From positions 357-27,789 of the forward strand of contig DHKA01000069.1 in assembly GCA_002404605.1 (NCBI GenBank): DNA of 27,433 nucleotides. The letters run 5' to 3'. Positions 7,534 through 15,221 of the stretch are shown here, piece by piece. The notes beneath the pieces are model-generated. The model was not told where the DNA came from. It searched no databases and saw only the letters and a list, made by a program, of their open reading frames with translations. The stretch's first letter is position 1. Every line of letters starts with the position of its first letter. Made by a program: the position numbers and the translations under genes. This DNA comes from Clostridiales bacterium UBA4706. GTDB lineage: Bacteria > Bacillota > Clostridia > Oscillospirales > Oscillospiraceae.

Positions 7534-9483
7534 ATGGGAAAACCGACCTTTTATATCACCACGCCGATCTACTACCCCTCCGCGAAGCTCCACATCGGCC
7601 ACGCCTACTGCACCGTCGCGAGCGACGCGATCGCCCGGTACAAGCGTCTGTGCGGCTATGACGTGATGTTCCTCACCGGCACCGACGAGCACGGCCAGAA
7701 GATCGAGGAGAAGGCCAAAGCCGCCGGCGTCACGCCGCAGCAGTTTGTCGATAAGATCGTCACCGGCGAGAAGGGCGTGCTCGATCTCTGGAAGCTGATG
7801 AACATCTCGAACGACCGCTTCATCCGCACCACGGACGATTACCACGTCAAGAGCATCCAGCGCATCTTCCGCAAGATGTACGACAACGGCGATATTTACA
7901 AGGGCAAGTATTCCGGCATGTACTGCACGCCGTGCGAGAGCTTCTGGACCGAGAGCCAGCTCGTGAACGGCCGCTGCCCCGACTGCGGCGGCGAGGTCAA
8001 GTACGCCGAGGAGGAAGCCTACTTCTTCCGTCTGAGCAAGTACGCCGACCGCGTGAGAGATCTACTGACCGGCGGCGAGTTCCTTGAGCCCGCGAGCCGC
8101 GTGAACGAGATGGTCCATAACTTCATCGACTGCGAGGGCGGACTGCAGGATCTCTGCGTCTCCCGCACGAGCTTTACCTGGGGCGTGCCCGTGGACTTCG
8201 ACCCCGGTCACGTTGTGTACGTCTGGATCGACGCGCTTTTCAACTACACGACCGCTCTCGGCTATGAGAACGACAAGTACCACGACTTTGACAAGTATTG
8301 GCCCGCGGATGTGCACGTCGTCGGCAAGGAGATCGTCCGCTTCCACTCGATCATCTGGCCCGCGATGCTTATGAGCGTGGGCCTGCCGCTGCCGAAGAAG
8401 GTCTACGGCCACGGCTGGCTCATCATGGACGGCGGCAAAATGTCCAAGAGCAAGGGCAACGTTGTCGATCCCTACATGCTCGCCGAGCGCTACGGCGTGG
8501 ACGCGCTGCGCTTCTTCCTGCTGCGCAGCTTCCCCTTCGGCTCGGACGGCAACTTCTCCAACGAGCTTTTGATCTCCACCATCAATACCGATCTCGCAAA
8601 CGATCTCGGCAACCTTCTCTCCCGCACGACGGCCATGGCAGGCAAATACTTCGGCGGCACGCTGCCGGAGACGCAGGAAGAGGGGCCGGAGGACGCCGAG
8701 CTTCTCTGGATGCTCGGCGAGCTGCGCGGCAAGTACGCCGCGCAGATGGAAAAGTTCCAGATGCAGAACGCTCTCGCGGAAGTGTTCCGCGTGATCGCCC
8801 GCGCCAACAAGTACATCGACGAGACTGCCCCCTGGGTTCTTGCGAAGGACGAAGCAAAGAAGCCGCGTCTCGCGCGCGTGCTCTATAACCTTCTGGAAAC
8901 GCTGCGCGTGTGCGGCACGCTTCTCAAGCCCTTCATGCCCGAGAGCATGGATAATCTCGCCGCGCAGATCGGCGCGGACGAGACCGCCATGAGCTGGGAA
9001 GCCGCGGAAAAATACGGCGTTCTCCCCGCGACGGTGTCCGTCACGAAGGGCGAAAACCTCTTCCCGCGCATCGACATGGAAAAGGAACTCGCCGCGCTCG
9101 AAGCGCTCAAGGCGCCGAAAGAGGATCCCATCGAGCCGTTCAAGCCGAACGTGGTGTACGACGATTTTGAAAAGTGCGACTTCCGCGTCTGCCGCGTGCT
9201 CAAGTGCGAAGCCGTGAAAAAGTCGCAGAAGCTGCTGCGCTTTGAGCTGGACGACGGCTCGGGCACAACGCGCCAGATCCTCTCCGGCATTGCGATGCAC
9301 TATAAGCCGGAAGAGCTCGTCGGCAAGACGGTCGCCGCGATCGTCAACCTGCCGCCGCGCAAGATGATGGGGCTCGAGTCCTGCGGTATGCTGCTCTCCG
9401 CCGTGCGCATGGTGAACGGCAAGGAAGAGCTGCATCTCGTCATGCTCGACGGCGGCATCCCCACCGGCAGCGTGCTTTGCTAA
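7534..9483 (+). CDS. metG: Methionyl-tRNA synthetase
   Basis: This 649-aa class I aminoacyl-tRNA synthetase charges tRNA-Met with methionine in the cytosol. Visible marks are HIGH at residues 20-23 and the single zinc knuckle C131-X2-C134 / C148-X2-C151. KMSKS is at 302-306. A C-terminal EMAP-II/Trbp111-like tRNA-binding domain starts at about residue 544 and ends with the KMMGLESCGMLLSA-type motif. The length fits the Bacillus-type enzyme with a fused C-terminal dimerisation domain. The ATG is preceded by AGGAGAG. It is the last gene of the rightward group and is followed 5 bp later by a strong terminator. No T-box leader is seen: there are only 30 bp before it. Confidence 0.98.
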   Translation: MGKPTFYITTPIYYPSAKLHIGHAYCTVASDAIARYKRLCGYDVMFLTGTDEHGQKIEEKAKAAGVTPQQFVDKIVTGEKGVLDLWKLMNISNDRFIRTTDDYHVKSIQRIFRKMYDNGDIYKGKYSGMYCTPCESFWTESQLVNGRCPDCGGEVKYAEEEAYFFRLSKYADRVRDLLTGGEFLEPASRVNEMVHNFIDCEGGLQDLCVSRTSFTWGVPVDFDPGHVVYVWIDALFNYTTALGYENDKYHDFDKYWPADVHVVGKEIVRFHSIIWPAMLMSVGLPLPKKVYGHGWLIMDGGKMSKSKGNVVDPYMLAERYGVDALRFFLLRSFPFGSDGNFSNELLISTINTDLANDLGNLLSRTTAMAGKYFGGTLPETQEEGPEDAELLWMLGELRGKYAAQMEKFQMQNALAEVFRVIARANKYIDETAPWVLAKDEAKKPRLARVLYNLLETLRVCGTLLKPFMPESMDNLAAQIGADETAMSWEAAEKYGVLPATVSVTKGENLFPRIDMEKELAALEALKAPKEDPIEPFKPNVVYDDFEKCDFRVCRVLKCEAVKKSQKLLRFELDDGSGTTRQILSGIAMHYKPEELVGKTVAAIVNLPPRKMMGLESCGMLLSAVRMVNGKEELHLVMLDGGIPTGSVLC

Positions 9484-9488
9484 CAGCG

Positions 9489-9518
9489 AAAAGGCTCCCT
9501 CAAACGAGGGAGCCTTTT
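9489..9518. terminator. Bidirectional intrinsic terminator after metG
   Basis: A 13-bp perfect stem (9489-9501 with 9506-9518) and an AAAC loop give T-ended arms on both strands. It ends metG transcription rightwards and can end the leftward transcript of the 143-aa gene, whose stop is 63 bp away. A second, weaker inverted repeat lies at 9545-9564 without a T run. Confidence 0.93.
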
Positions 9519-9581
9519 CCAATAGCCAAAGAGGTTTCGCAGAGTTTGTGCCCGCGGGCGCAAATAAAGTTTTAACCATTT

Positions 9582-10013
9582 TTATTTCACGTATTTTTCT
9601 TCCATTTCCTTCGTGTGGGCGCGGAGAAGCGCCAGCGCGCGGGTCTGGATGCCGGAGAGGTCTGCCGGGTCCGTCCCGGCAAATTCACGCCGGATCCTCG
9701 CCGACGCCGCCGCATGGCTGTCGCCGGGTCTGCTCCCGTCCGCCTCCGGCATAGCCAGAAGCTCTTGCAGCCGCGTCCGCAGCCGTTCCGCGGCCTCCGT
9801 CTCCGGCAGACCGCAGTAAAAGACGTCGCGGAAATAGACCTGATACAGGCGCAGAATGGCGTTGAGTGCGTCCGGGATCTCATACATGCGGTACTGTTCG
9901 TCTTCAAAAATCGCCGCATACGCCGGGAGAATGTCCTTGAATTCCTCGTGGGCGCGCATATAGGCGATGGCGCCGTTCATATCTCCGTTCAGAAAAAACT
10001 GCTGGATCTGCAT
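9582..10013 (-). CDS. Hypothetical protein, 143 aa
   Basis: I do not recognise this family. It is a soluble, largely helical and charged protein without a signal peptide or membrane segment. The N-terminal half carries several aromatic residues (YRMYEIPDALNAILRLYQVYFRDVFYC); the C-terminal half is rich in Ala, Arg and Glu. The ATG at 10013 is preceded by AGAGGAG (10024-10030) at good spacing, and codon use is like that of its neighbours, so it is very probably translated. It diverges from tetR, and a palindromic TetR-type operator lies just downstream of its predicted transcription start. This suggests that it is a direct target of that regulator. It might be a shortened member of a longer family, but I see no remnant of a longer frame after its stop. 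Confidence 0.75.
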   Translation of the reverse strand: MQIQQFFLNGDMNGAIAYMRAHEEFKDILPAYAAIFEDEQYRMYEIPDALNAILRLYQVYFRDVFYCGLPETEAAERLRTRLQELLAMPEADGSRPGDSHAAASARIRREFAGTDPADLSGIQTRALALLRAHTKEMEEKYVK

Positions 10014-10040
10014 GTCGGTCCGCTCCTCTGTAAACGCTGC

Positions 10041-10064
10041 GCCGCGGCTGTCCGCGGCTTTTTT
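10041..10064 (+). terminator. Terminator-like hairpin before tetR
   Basis: GCCGCGG (10041-10047) pairs with CCGCGGC (10052-10058) around CTGT and is followed by six T. It reads as an intrinsic terminator on the + strand, only 4 bp before the tetR -35. There is no + strand gene between metG and here, so it would stop read-through or antisense transcription from the left. On the - strand the same hairpin lies in the leader of the 143-aa gene, with A residues before it. Confidence 0.6.
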
Positions 10065-10068
10065 GCGG

Positions 10069-10098
10069 TTGACCGACTACCGACTGGTCGGTTATAAT
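10069..10098 (+). promoter_or_regulatory. Promoter of tetR
   Basis: The -35 is TTGACC (10069-10074) and the -10 is TATAAT (10093-10098), with an 18-bp spacer. The spacer is filled by the palindrome at 10079-10092, the classical arrangement for autorepression. Confidence 0.75.
10072..10092. promoter_or_regulatory. Probable TetR operator
   Basis: ACCGAC-TG-GTCGGT at 10079-10092 is a perfect 6+6 palindrome, and a third half-site ACCGACT lies directly to its left at 10072-10078. It overlaps the tetR promoter spacer and falls just downstream of the predicted leftward start near 10096, so one bound dimer could block both promoters. No copy of this site is seen upstream of the ABC exporter genes. 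Confidence 0.65.
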
Positions 10099-10102
10099 AG
10101 TT

Positions 10103-10111
10103 ATTATATCA
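10103..10111 (-). promoter_or_regulatory. Extended -10 promoter for the 143-aa gene
   Basis: On the - strand TGATATAAT forms an extended -10 (TATAAT at 10108-10103, TG two bases upstream). No good -35 is present. Transcription would begin near 10096, giving a leader of roughly 80 nt. Confidence 0.45.
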
Positions 10112-10131
10112 CACCCATGGGAGACCCGGTC

Positions 10132-10761
10132 ATGGAAAAGAGCAGCACAAAGCAGGCGATCCTCGACGCGGCGCTCGAGCTGTTTTCGCGCCAGGGGTAC
10201 GAGGCGACGTCCATTTCGCAGATCGCGGACGCCGTCGGCATCCGCAAGGCGTCGCTTTACAGCCACTTTGCCGGCAAGCAGGACATTCTCGATACGCTCG
10301 TGCGCGTGACGCTCGCGCAGTATGAGCAGCGCTCCGTTTTCGCCGCCGCGCGCCGGGACGATCCCGGCAGCGCCCCGAAGCCGCCTATTACGGCGGACGA
10401 TGCGGTGAAAACCGTGCTCGGCCATGTGCGCTATATTCTCCACGATCCCGATATCAGCCGGGCGCGGAAGATGCTCACGATCGAGCAGTTCCAGAATCCG
10501 ATGCTCGCCGAATTGCAGACGAAGCAGAATTACACGGACGTTCTCCGGTACTTCACCGCGCTCGTGCAGCTTCTCGTCCGCGCCGGCGCGCTGCGCGATA
10601 CCGGCGACGCTGCGGTCACCGCCGCGCAGCTCTCGTTCCCCATCACGGTCTGGATCAATCTCTGCGACCGCGAGCCGGAGCGCGAGAGCGAGGTGTTTTC
10701 GCTCATCGAGCGCCACATCCGGCAGTTCTTCGCCGTATACGCGCCGGAGGCTCAGCGGTAA
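10132..10761 (+). CDS. TetR/AcrR-family transcriptional regulator
   Basis: This 209-aa DNA-binding repressor has its helix-turn-helix in about residues 27-46 (SISQIADAVGIRKASLYSHF), preceded by the usual helix AILDAALELFSRQGYEAT. The C-terminal ligand and dimer domain is of no recognisable subclass. An ATG at 10117 is in frame, but the ATG at 10132 has GGGAGA (10119-10124) 7 nt before it and gives the standard TetR N-terminus. Its own promoter carries a palindrome, so it probably represses itself and the divergent 143-aa gene. Its last 10 bp overlap the end of an ABC exporter gene on the other strand. TetR regulators often control such exporters, but no operator is seen there, so that link is only positional. 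Confidence 0.93.
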   Translation: MEKSSTKQAILDAALELFSRQGYEATSISQIADAVGIRKASLYSHFAGKQDILDTLVRVTLAQYEQRSVFAAARRDDPGSAPKPPITADDAVKTVLGHVRYILHDPDISRARKMLTIEQFQNPMLAELQTKQNYTDVLRYFTALVQLLVRAGALRDTGDAAVTAAQLSFPITVWINLCDREPERESEVFSLIERHIRQFFAVYAPEAQR

Positions 10762-12626
10762 TACTGCGCCTGCGCGTTCCAGAGCTGCGCATATTCGCCG
10801 TTCTCGTCCGCGAGCAGCGCTTCGTGCGCGCCCTGCTGGATGATCTTCCCGGCGTCGAACACGACGATCTCGTCGCAGAACTTGCACGAGGAGAGCCGGT
10901 GCGAGATGTAAATGGCGGTCTTGTCCCCGACCATGTCATTGAGCTTTTCGTAGATCTCCGCCTCGGCGATGGGGTCGAGCGCGGCGGTCGGCTCGTCGAG
11001 AATGAGGAAGGGCGCATCCTTATAGAGCGCGCGGGCGATGGCGATCTTCTGCCCCTCGCCGCCGGAGACCTCGACGCCCGCGTCGTCAAAATCGCGGAAG
11101 AGGCTCGTCTCCGTCCCGAGCGGCAGCGTTTTGAGCCGGTCGCCGAAGCCCGCCTGTTCGAGCGCGGTCTCGGCCCGCTCGCGGTCGTATTCCGGCGCGG
11201 CGGCCACGTTCTGCCCGAGCGAGAACGCCAGCAGCTGAAAGTCCTGGAACACAACGGAGAATACGTCCATATACTCTCTGTAATTATATTTCCGAATATC
11301 TATGCCATTGAGTAATATCTCGCCCTCGGTAGGGTCGTACAGGCGGCAAAGCAGCTTGATGAACGTTGTTTTGCCGCTGCCGTTCGGTCCGACGACGGCG
11401 AGTTTTTTTCCGATCTCAAACTTCACCGACAGGTGGCGCAGCGCCCAATTCTCCGTGCCGGGGTAGCGGAAGGACACATCGCGGAACTCGATCTCATACT
11501 TGCGGTCGGAGCGCTTCTCGGTCGTGAGCGAGCCCTGATACATCTCGTTCGGCGTATCGAGGAAGGCGAAGAGATCCTGCAGGAACGGGGCGTTGCTGCG
11601 CGCGGTATTGCTCTGGTTGATGAGCTCCGTGATATGGCCGGAGAGGGCGGTGAGCGCCGCGACATACTGCACAACGCTGCCCGCGCCGAACGCGCCCGCG
11701 AGCGCCTTCAAACAGACGAAGAGATACGCCGCTGCGGTGAACAGCACCGAGGCCGAAGCGCTCACGATCATCAGCACACCGCCGCGCCCCCACGAGAGCT
11801 TTGCAAACGGGCCGTTCGCGCTGAATGGCGTGTCGGACGCGGCGTAGCTCTCGCAGATGTCCTGCTGATTATACATGCGGATGTCGCTCGCGCGGTCGCG
11901 GTCGTTGATCGCCATGCTGGAAAAGAAACCGAAATACCGGTTGCCGAGCCGCGCGAGCGGCGCGAGCTCCGCGGTGAGCACTGCCATGCGGTAGTTGCAA
12001 AGCGGCGGGAGCGCCGTGAGCAGCGCGAGCAGCAGTACGCAGCCCGCAAGGAACAGCGGATGGTTCAGCACCGTCCATGCCCCGGCGCTCTCCGGTACGC
12101 GCTGCGTGAAGAGCGTCACAGTGAGCGCGATCACGCCCAGAATGCCGAACACAGACTTCGGCAGATTCATCTCCACATCCATCGCGCGGCCCAGGCCGTA
12201 GCCGCCCCAGTTTTCGTTCTGGCCGATCTGGTTGAGATCGTCGTGCGTTTTGGGATCGTCCAGCCGGGGAAAATCCATGTCCAGCATCTTTTCGGCATAG
12301 ATCTTCTGGTTAATATAGAAATAGTTATCAAACAAAACCGTCTGCCGGCGCTCGAGCGCGGCGGTGATGAGCGGCAGCAGCGCTGCCGCGGCGACGGCGG
12401 CAATGGCGAGCACCGTGAGCCGGTGCGCATCGCGCGTGCCCGTGAGCTCGCCGATGATCTGCGCGGAAAGCCAGATCAGCACATACGGCGAGAGCGATTT
12501 GAACGCGGCATAAAGCCAGTTGATCACGCGCAGCGCGGGCCGTTCGGCGTAAAATATCTTTGCCGCGCGGCGCTGGAGACGCCACGCCTCGCGTGCGGAT
12601 ATTTTCTTCTTATTCTTCTCTTCCAT
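10752..12626 (-). CDS. ABC exporter half-transporter (second gene of pair)
   Basis: This 624-aa membrane-fused ATPase has a transmembrane domain (about residues 30-330) and a nucleotide-binding domain. Walker A is GPNGSGKTT at 413-421, the signature is SGGEGQ from 521, and Walker B is LILDEPTAA with D544/E545. The open frame reaches to 12812, but the ATG at 12626 is preceded by a strong GGAGG and gives a normal N-terminus. The start overlaps the end of the upstream half-transporter by 17 bp, so the two are translationally coupled and very probably form a heterodimer. The substrate is unknown: drugs, peptides or lipids are all possible for this class. The gene ends convergently with tetR, overlapping it by 10 bp. 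Confidence 0.94.
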   Translation of the reverse strand: MEEKNKKKISAREAWRLQRRAAKIFYAERPALRVINWLYAAFKSLSPYVLIWLSAQIIGELTGTRDAHRLTVLAIAAVAAAALLPLITAALERRQTVLFDNYFYINQKIYAEKMLDMDFPRLDDPKTHDDLNQIGQNENWGGYGLGRAMDVEMNLPKSVFGILGVIALTVTLFTQRVPESAGAWTVLNHPLFLAGCVLLLALLTALPPLCNYRMAVLTAELAPLARLGNRYFGFFSSMAINDRDRASDIRMYNQQDICESYAASDTPFSANGPFAKLSWGRGGVLMIVSASASVLFTAAAYLFVCLKALAGAFGAGSVVQYVAALTALSGHITELINQSNTARSNAPFLQDLFAFLDTPNEMYQGSLTTEKRSDRKYEIEFRDVSFRYPGTENWALRHLSVKFEIGKKLAVVGPNGSGKTTFIKLLCRLYDPTEGEILLNGIDIRKYNYREYMDVFSVVFQDFQLLAFSLGQNVAAAPEYDRERAETALEQAGFGDRLKTLPLGTETSLFRDFDDAGVEVSGGEGQKIAIARALYKDAPFLILDEPTAALDPIAEAEIYEKLNDMVGDKTAIYISHRLSSCKFCDEIVVFDAGKIIQQGAHEALLADENGEYAQLWNAQAQYYR

Positions 12627-14445
12627 CGTCTTCACCCTCCTCCCGGTAATACTTGCTCTGCACTTCAAAGAGTTCGGCATATTTTCCGCCGCGCGCGAGC
12701 AGCTCTTCGTGGCTGCCCTGCTCGGCGATGGCGCCGCCGTCAATGAGCAATATGCGGTCGCAGAAGCGCGTCGAGGCGAGGCGGTGCGAGATGAACACGC
12801 TCGTCCGCCCATCGGTCATGGCGGCGTATTTCTGGTAGATATCGTTCTCGGCAATGGGGTCGAGCGCGGCGGTCGGCTCGTCGAGCAGCAGGATGGGCGC
12901 GTTCTTATAGAGTGCGCGGGCGAGCATGAGCCGTTGCATTTCGCCGCCGGAGAGCAGCACGCCGTCCTCGAACACCTCGCGGCCGATATGGGTTTTGAGT
13001 CCGTCCGGGAGCGCCGCCACGCGCTCGGTGAGCCCCGCCTTTTCAAGACATTCGCGCACGCGCGCCTCGTCGATACCCTCGCGCGTCTGCGCAACGTTTT
13101 CCTCGAGCGTCGCTTCCAGCACGGAGAACTTCTGGAACACGGCGGTGAAGAGCGTATAGTATTCCTGCCGGTTGAACTCCCGGATGTCCTCTCCGTTCAG
13201 CAGAACGCGCCCCTCGGTCGGGTCGTAAAAGCCGCAGAGGAGCTTTACGAGCGTGGTCTTGCCCGCGCCGTTTAAGCCCACGACGGCGAGCCGCTCGCCG
13301 GGATGCACCGTGAGATCAATGCCGTGCAGCGTGTCCTTCTCCGCGCCGGGATAGCGGAAGGAGACATGATCGAGCCGCAGCTCGTATTTCCCGTCCGGGC
13401 ACTCCGGCAGGGGCTTGCCGCCCTCCATGCGGAAGGACTCCGGCAGCTCAAGAAATTCGCGGATGACGCAGAGATCGAGACTCTGCCGCCGCAGCGTGCC
13501 GAGCTCGGTGAGAACAGCGTTGAGCTGCTCGGCATACGCGCCGACGGCGGAGAAGCACAGCAGGAATTCGCCCGCGCCCATCCCGCCGGCGAGCGTCTGG
13601 CGCAGCAGGAAGTAATAGGCAAGGCCGTTGCGCAAGGCGGTGAGCGCGGCGTCAATGACATTCGTCCAGAAATACACCCGCTCGCGCCGCTCGATGAAGG
13701 CGTCGAACGCGCGGAGCGTTTTGTCGTACACGGCTTCGAGCCACGGGCGCATGCCGAAAATGCGGATGTCCTTGCCGAGGACGGTGCTCTGCGCCTTGCT
13801 GGAAACATAGTCCATTTTCTTTTCGAGCGCGGCGGCCTCGTCGCGGTGGCGGTAGCCCCACTCGTTGATGCGCCGGTTGACAAAGTATTCCGCCGCGGTC
13901 GTCACGGTGAGCGCGGCGAGAAGCCACGCGCTCGTATTCGTGAGCAGCAGAAGGTATACCGCAAAGCTCAGCGCCGCGGTGAGAAACTTCTGCTCGTCCA
14001 CCCAGAACGCCTCGCTCGCGCTGCGGTTGCTGCCGGTTGCGCGCGTAGCCCTCTCCTGCAGCTTGAGCACTTCCGGATCCTCGGTGAGCGGATAGGCCAT
14101 CACGCAGGATTTATAATGGATCTTGCGGACGATCGCGAGGCGCACATCCACCCGCGAGAACAGCGGTCCATGCTGCAGATAGTCTCTGACCGCCGAGCAC
14201 ACGAGCAGCGCCCCGGTAAGCACGGCGATCGTCGTGAGAAGGCGGGAGAGGGAAGCACCCTCCTCCACGCAGCGGACGATCTCCGGCGCGAGCAGCAGAC
14301 CGGAAACGCCCACGCCCGCCATGGCGAGCGCACGGACGACCGTGATGACCGGCACATCGTCCCGGTGCACTGCGTGCGCCTGCCGCAGCATCCAGAGCAT
14401 ATTCTGCCCCAGACTGTAGCGCGGCTTTTTCGTTTTTTCTTTCAT
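12610..14445 (-). CDS. ABC exporter half-transporter (first gene of pair)
   Basis: This 611-aa protein has a six-helix exporter domain followed by a nucleotide-binding domain. Walker A (GLNGAGKTT) starts at residue 390, the signature SGGEMQ at 499, and Walker B has D522/E523. Both halves of the pair keep the Walker B glutamate, so neither is obviously a degenerate ATPase. The ATG at 14445 follows GAGGTGG by 5 nt; a GTG at 14454 lies inside that ribosome-binding site and is unlikely. Upstream there are only about 40 bp to the terminator-like hairpin behind the histidine kinase gene, and no convincing promoter fits there. The exporter may therefore be expressed by read-through from the two-component system. 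Confidence 0.94.
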   Translation of the reverse strand: MKEKTKKPRYSLGQNMLWMLRQAHAVHRDDVPVITVVRALAMAGVGVSGLLLAPEIVRCVEEGASLSRLLTTIAVLTGALLVCSAVRDYLQHGPLFSRVDVRLAIVRKIHYKSCVMAYPLTEDPEVLKLQERATRATGSNRSASEAFWVDEQKFLTAALSFAVYLLLLTNTSAWLLAALTVTTAAEYFVNRRINEWGYRHRDEAAALEKKMDYVSSKAQSTVLGKDIRIFGMRPWLEAVYDKTLRAFDAFIERRERVYFWTNVIDAALTALRNGLAYYFLLRQTLAGGMGAGEFLLCFSAVGAYAEQLNAVLTELGTLRRQSLDLCVIREFLELPESFRMEGGKPLPECPDGKYELRLDHVSFRYPGAEKDTLHGIDLTVHPGERLAVVGLNGAGKTTLVKLLCGFYDPTEGRVLLNGEDIREFNRQEYYTLFTAVFQKFSVLEATLEENVAQTREGIDEARVRECLEKAGLTERVAALPDGLKTHIGREVFEDGVLLSGGEMQRLMLARALYKNAPILLLDEPTAALDPIAENDIYQKYAAMTDGRTSVFISHRLASTRFCDRILLIDGGAIAEQGSHEELLARGGKYAELFEVQSKYYREEGEDDGREE

Positions 14446-14482
14446 CGAAACCACCTCTTCTTTTCGAGGATAACACTACCAT

Positions 14483-14515
14483 AAAACTTCGTCCCCGGCG
14501 CAGACCGGGGACGAA
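14483..14515 (-). terminator. Terminator between kinase gene and exporter operon
   Basis: An 11-bp perfect stem (14488-14498 with 14505-14515) with a 6-nt loop is followed, reading leftwards, by G and four T (14487-14483). The T tract is short, so partial read-through is plausible. Confidence 0.7.
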
Positions 14516-14545
14516 TTGCCTATTTCGGGGGATGAACCGTTTCGC

Positions 14546-15208
14546 TCACACCTGCGGGAGCAGTATCTCGGTCGTGAACGCGCCGTCCTCGCTGTTGCGG
14601 GAGAGATACCCGTCCAGCCGCGCAACGATATCGTCGATGCGCACGAGACCGAAGCCGTGCCCCTCGCCCTTCGTGGTGCGGAAGCGCCCGCCGGTCTTTT
14701 CCATCTTCTTTCCGGCGGTGAAGTTCGTGAAGGAGATATAAAGCTGCGTTCCCTTCATGTCCATGTATACGCGGATGAGCCGGTCCTTTTCCGGCAGAGC
14801 CATGCTCGCTTCAATGGCGTTATCGAAAAGGTTGCCGAGAATGCAGCAGAGATCCAGCTCGGACATTTTGAGCTTTACGGGGATGTGCGCATCGGCCTGC
14901 ACCGTGATGCCGCGCGATTTGGCGAGGGAAATTTTGCTGTTGAGTATCGCGTCCGCCATGGCGTTGCCGGTCTTGACGACGGTGTCCACGGTGTTCAAAT
15001 CGGTGTCCAGCTCGTCGAGATAGGCGCGGATGGCGTCCATGTCGCCCTTGGCGGCGAACGCCTTGAGCACCTGAATATGGTTGCGGTAGTCGTGCCGCCA
15101 GCCGCGGATCTGGCGGTACATGTTCTCTACCTCTTTATAATGCGTGTCCACCAGCTCGCGCTGGTAGGCTTCGAGCTGTTTATCGACGCGGCGGGAAAAA
15201 AGGCTCAT
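14546..15208 (-). CDS. Soluble GHKL-family sensor histidine kinase
   Basis: This 220-aa protein resembles the cytoplasmic half of AgrC/VirS-type kinases. The phosphoacceptor helix HDYRNH is at residues 39-44 (H39). The GHKL ATPase follows with GNLFDNAIEAS (125-135, N-box) and GEGHGFGL (181-188, G-box). No membrane segment or sensor domain precedes it, and upstream in frame there is only the 13-bp gap after the response regulator. It must therefore sense through a partner or a cytoplasmic signal. The ATG is preceded by GAGAGGTGAG. It is co-transcribed with the LytTR regulator, its evident phosphotransfer partner. Confidence 0.9.
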   Translation of the reverse strand: MSLFSRRVDKQLEAYQRELVDTHYKEVENMYRQIRGWRHDYRNHIQVLKAFAAKGDMDAIRAYLDELDTDLNTVDTVVKTGNAMADAILNSKISLAKSRGITVQADAHIPVKLKMSELDLCCILGNLFDNAIEASMALPEKDRLIRVYMDMKGTQLYISFTNFTAGKKMEKTGGRFRTTKGEGHGFGLVRIDDIVARLDGYLSRNSEDGAFTTEILLPQV

Positions 15209-15221
15209 GCTCTCTCACCTC

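Noticed and set aside
5188..7845. 885-aa open frame antisense to the VanW and metG region
   Set aside because: It spans two real genes and their gap and has no recognisable domain. Its length reflects codon bias only.
9545..9564. Second terminator downstream of metG
   Set aside because: It has an inverted repeat but no T run on either strand, and a good terminator precedes it.
10117..10119. Earlier in-frame ATG for tetR
   Set aside because: It has no ribosome-binding site, while the ATG at 10132 has one and begins a standard TetR N-terminus.
11433..12746. 437-aa open frame on the + strand inside the ABC exporter
   Set aside because: It is antisense to intact transporter genes with all ABC motifs; its product is charged, Arg/Glu/Ala-rich and domain-free.
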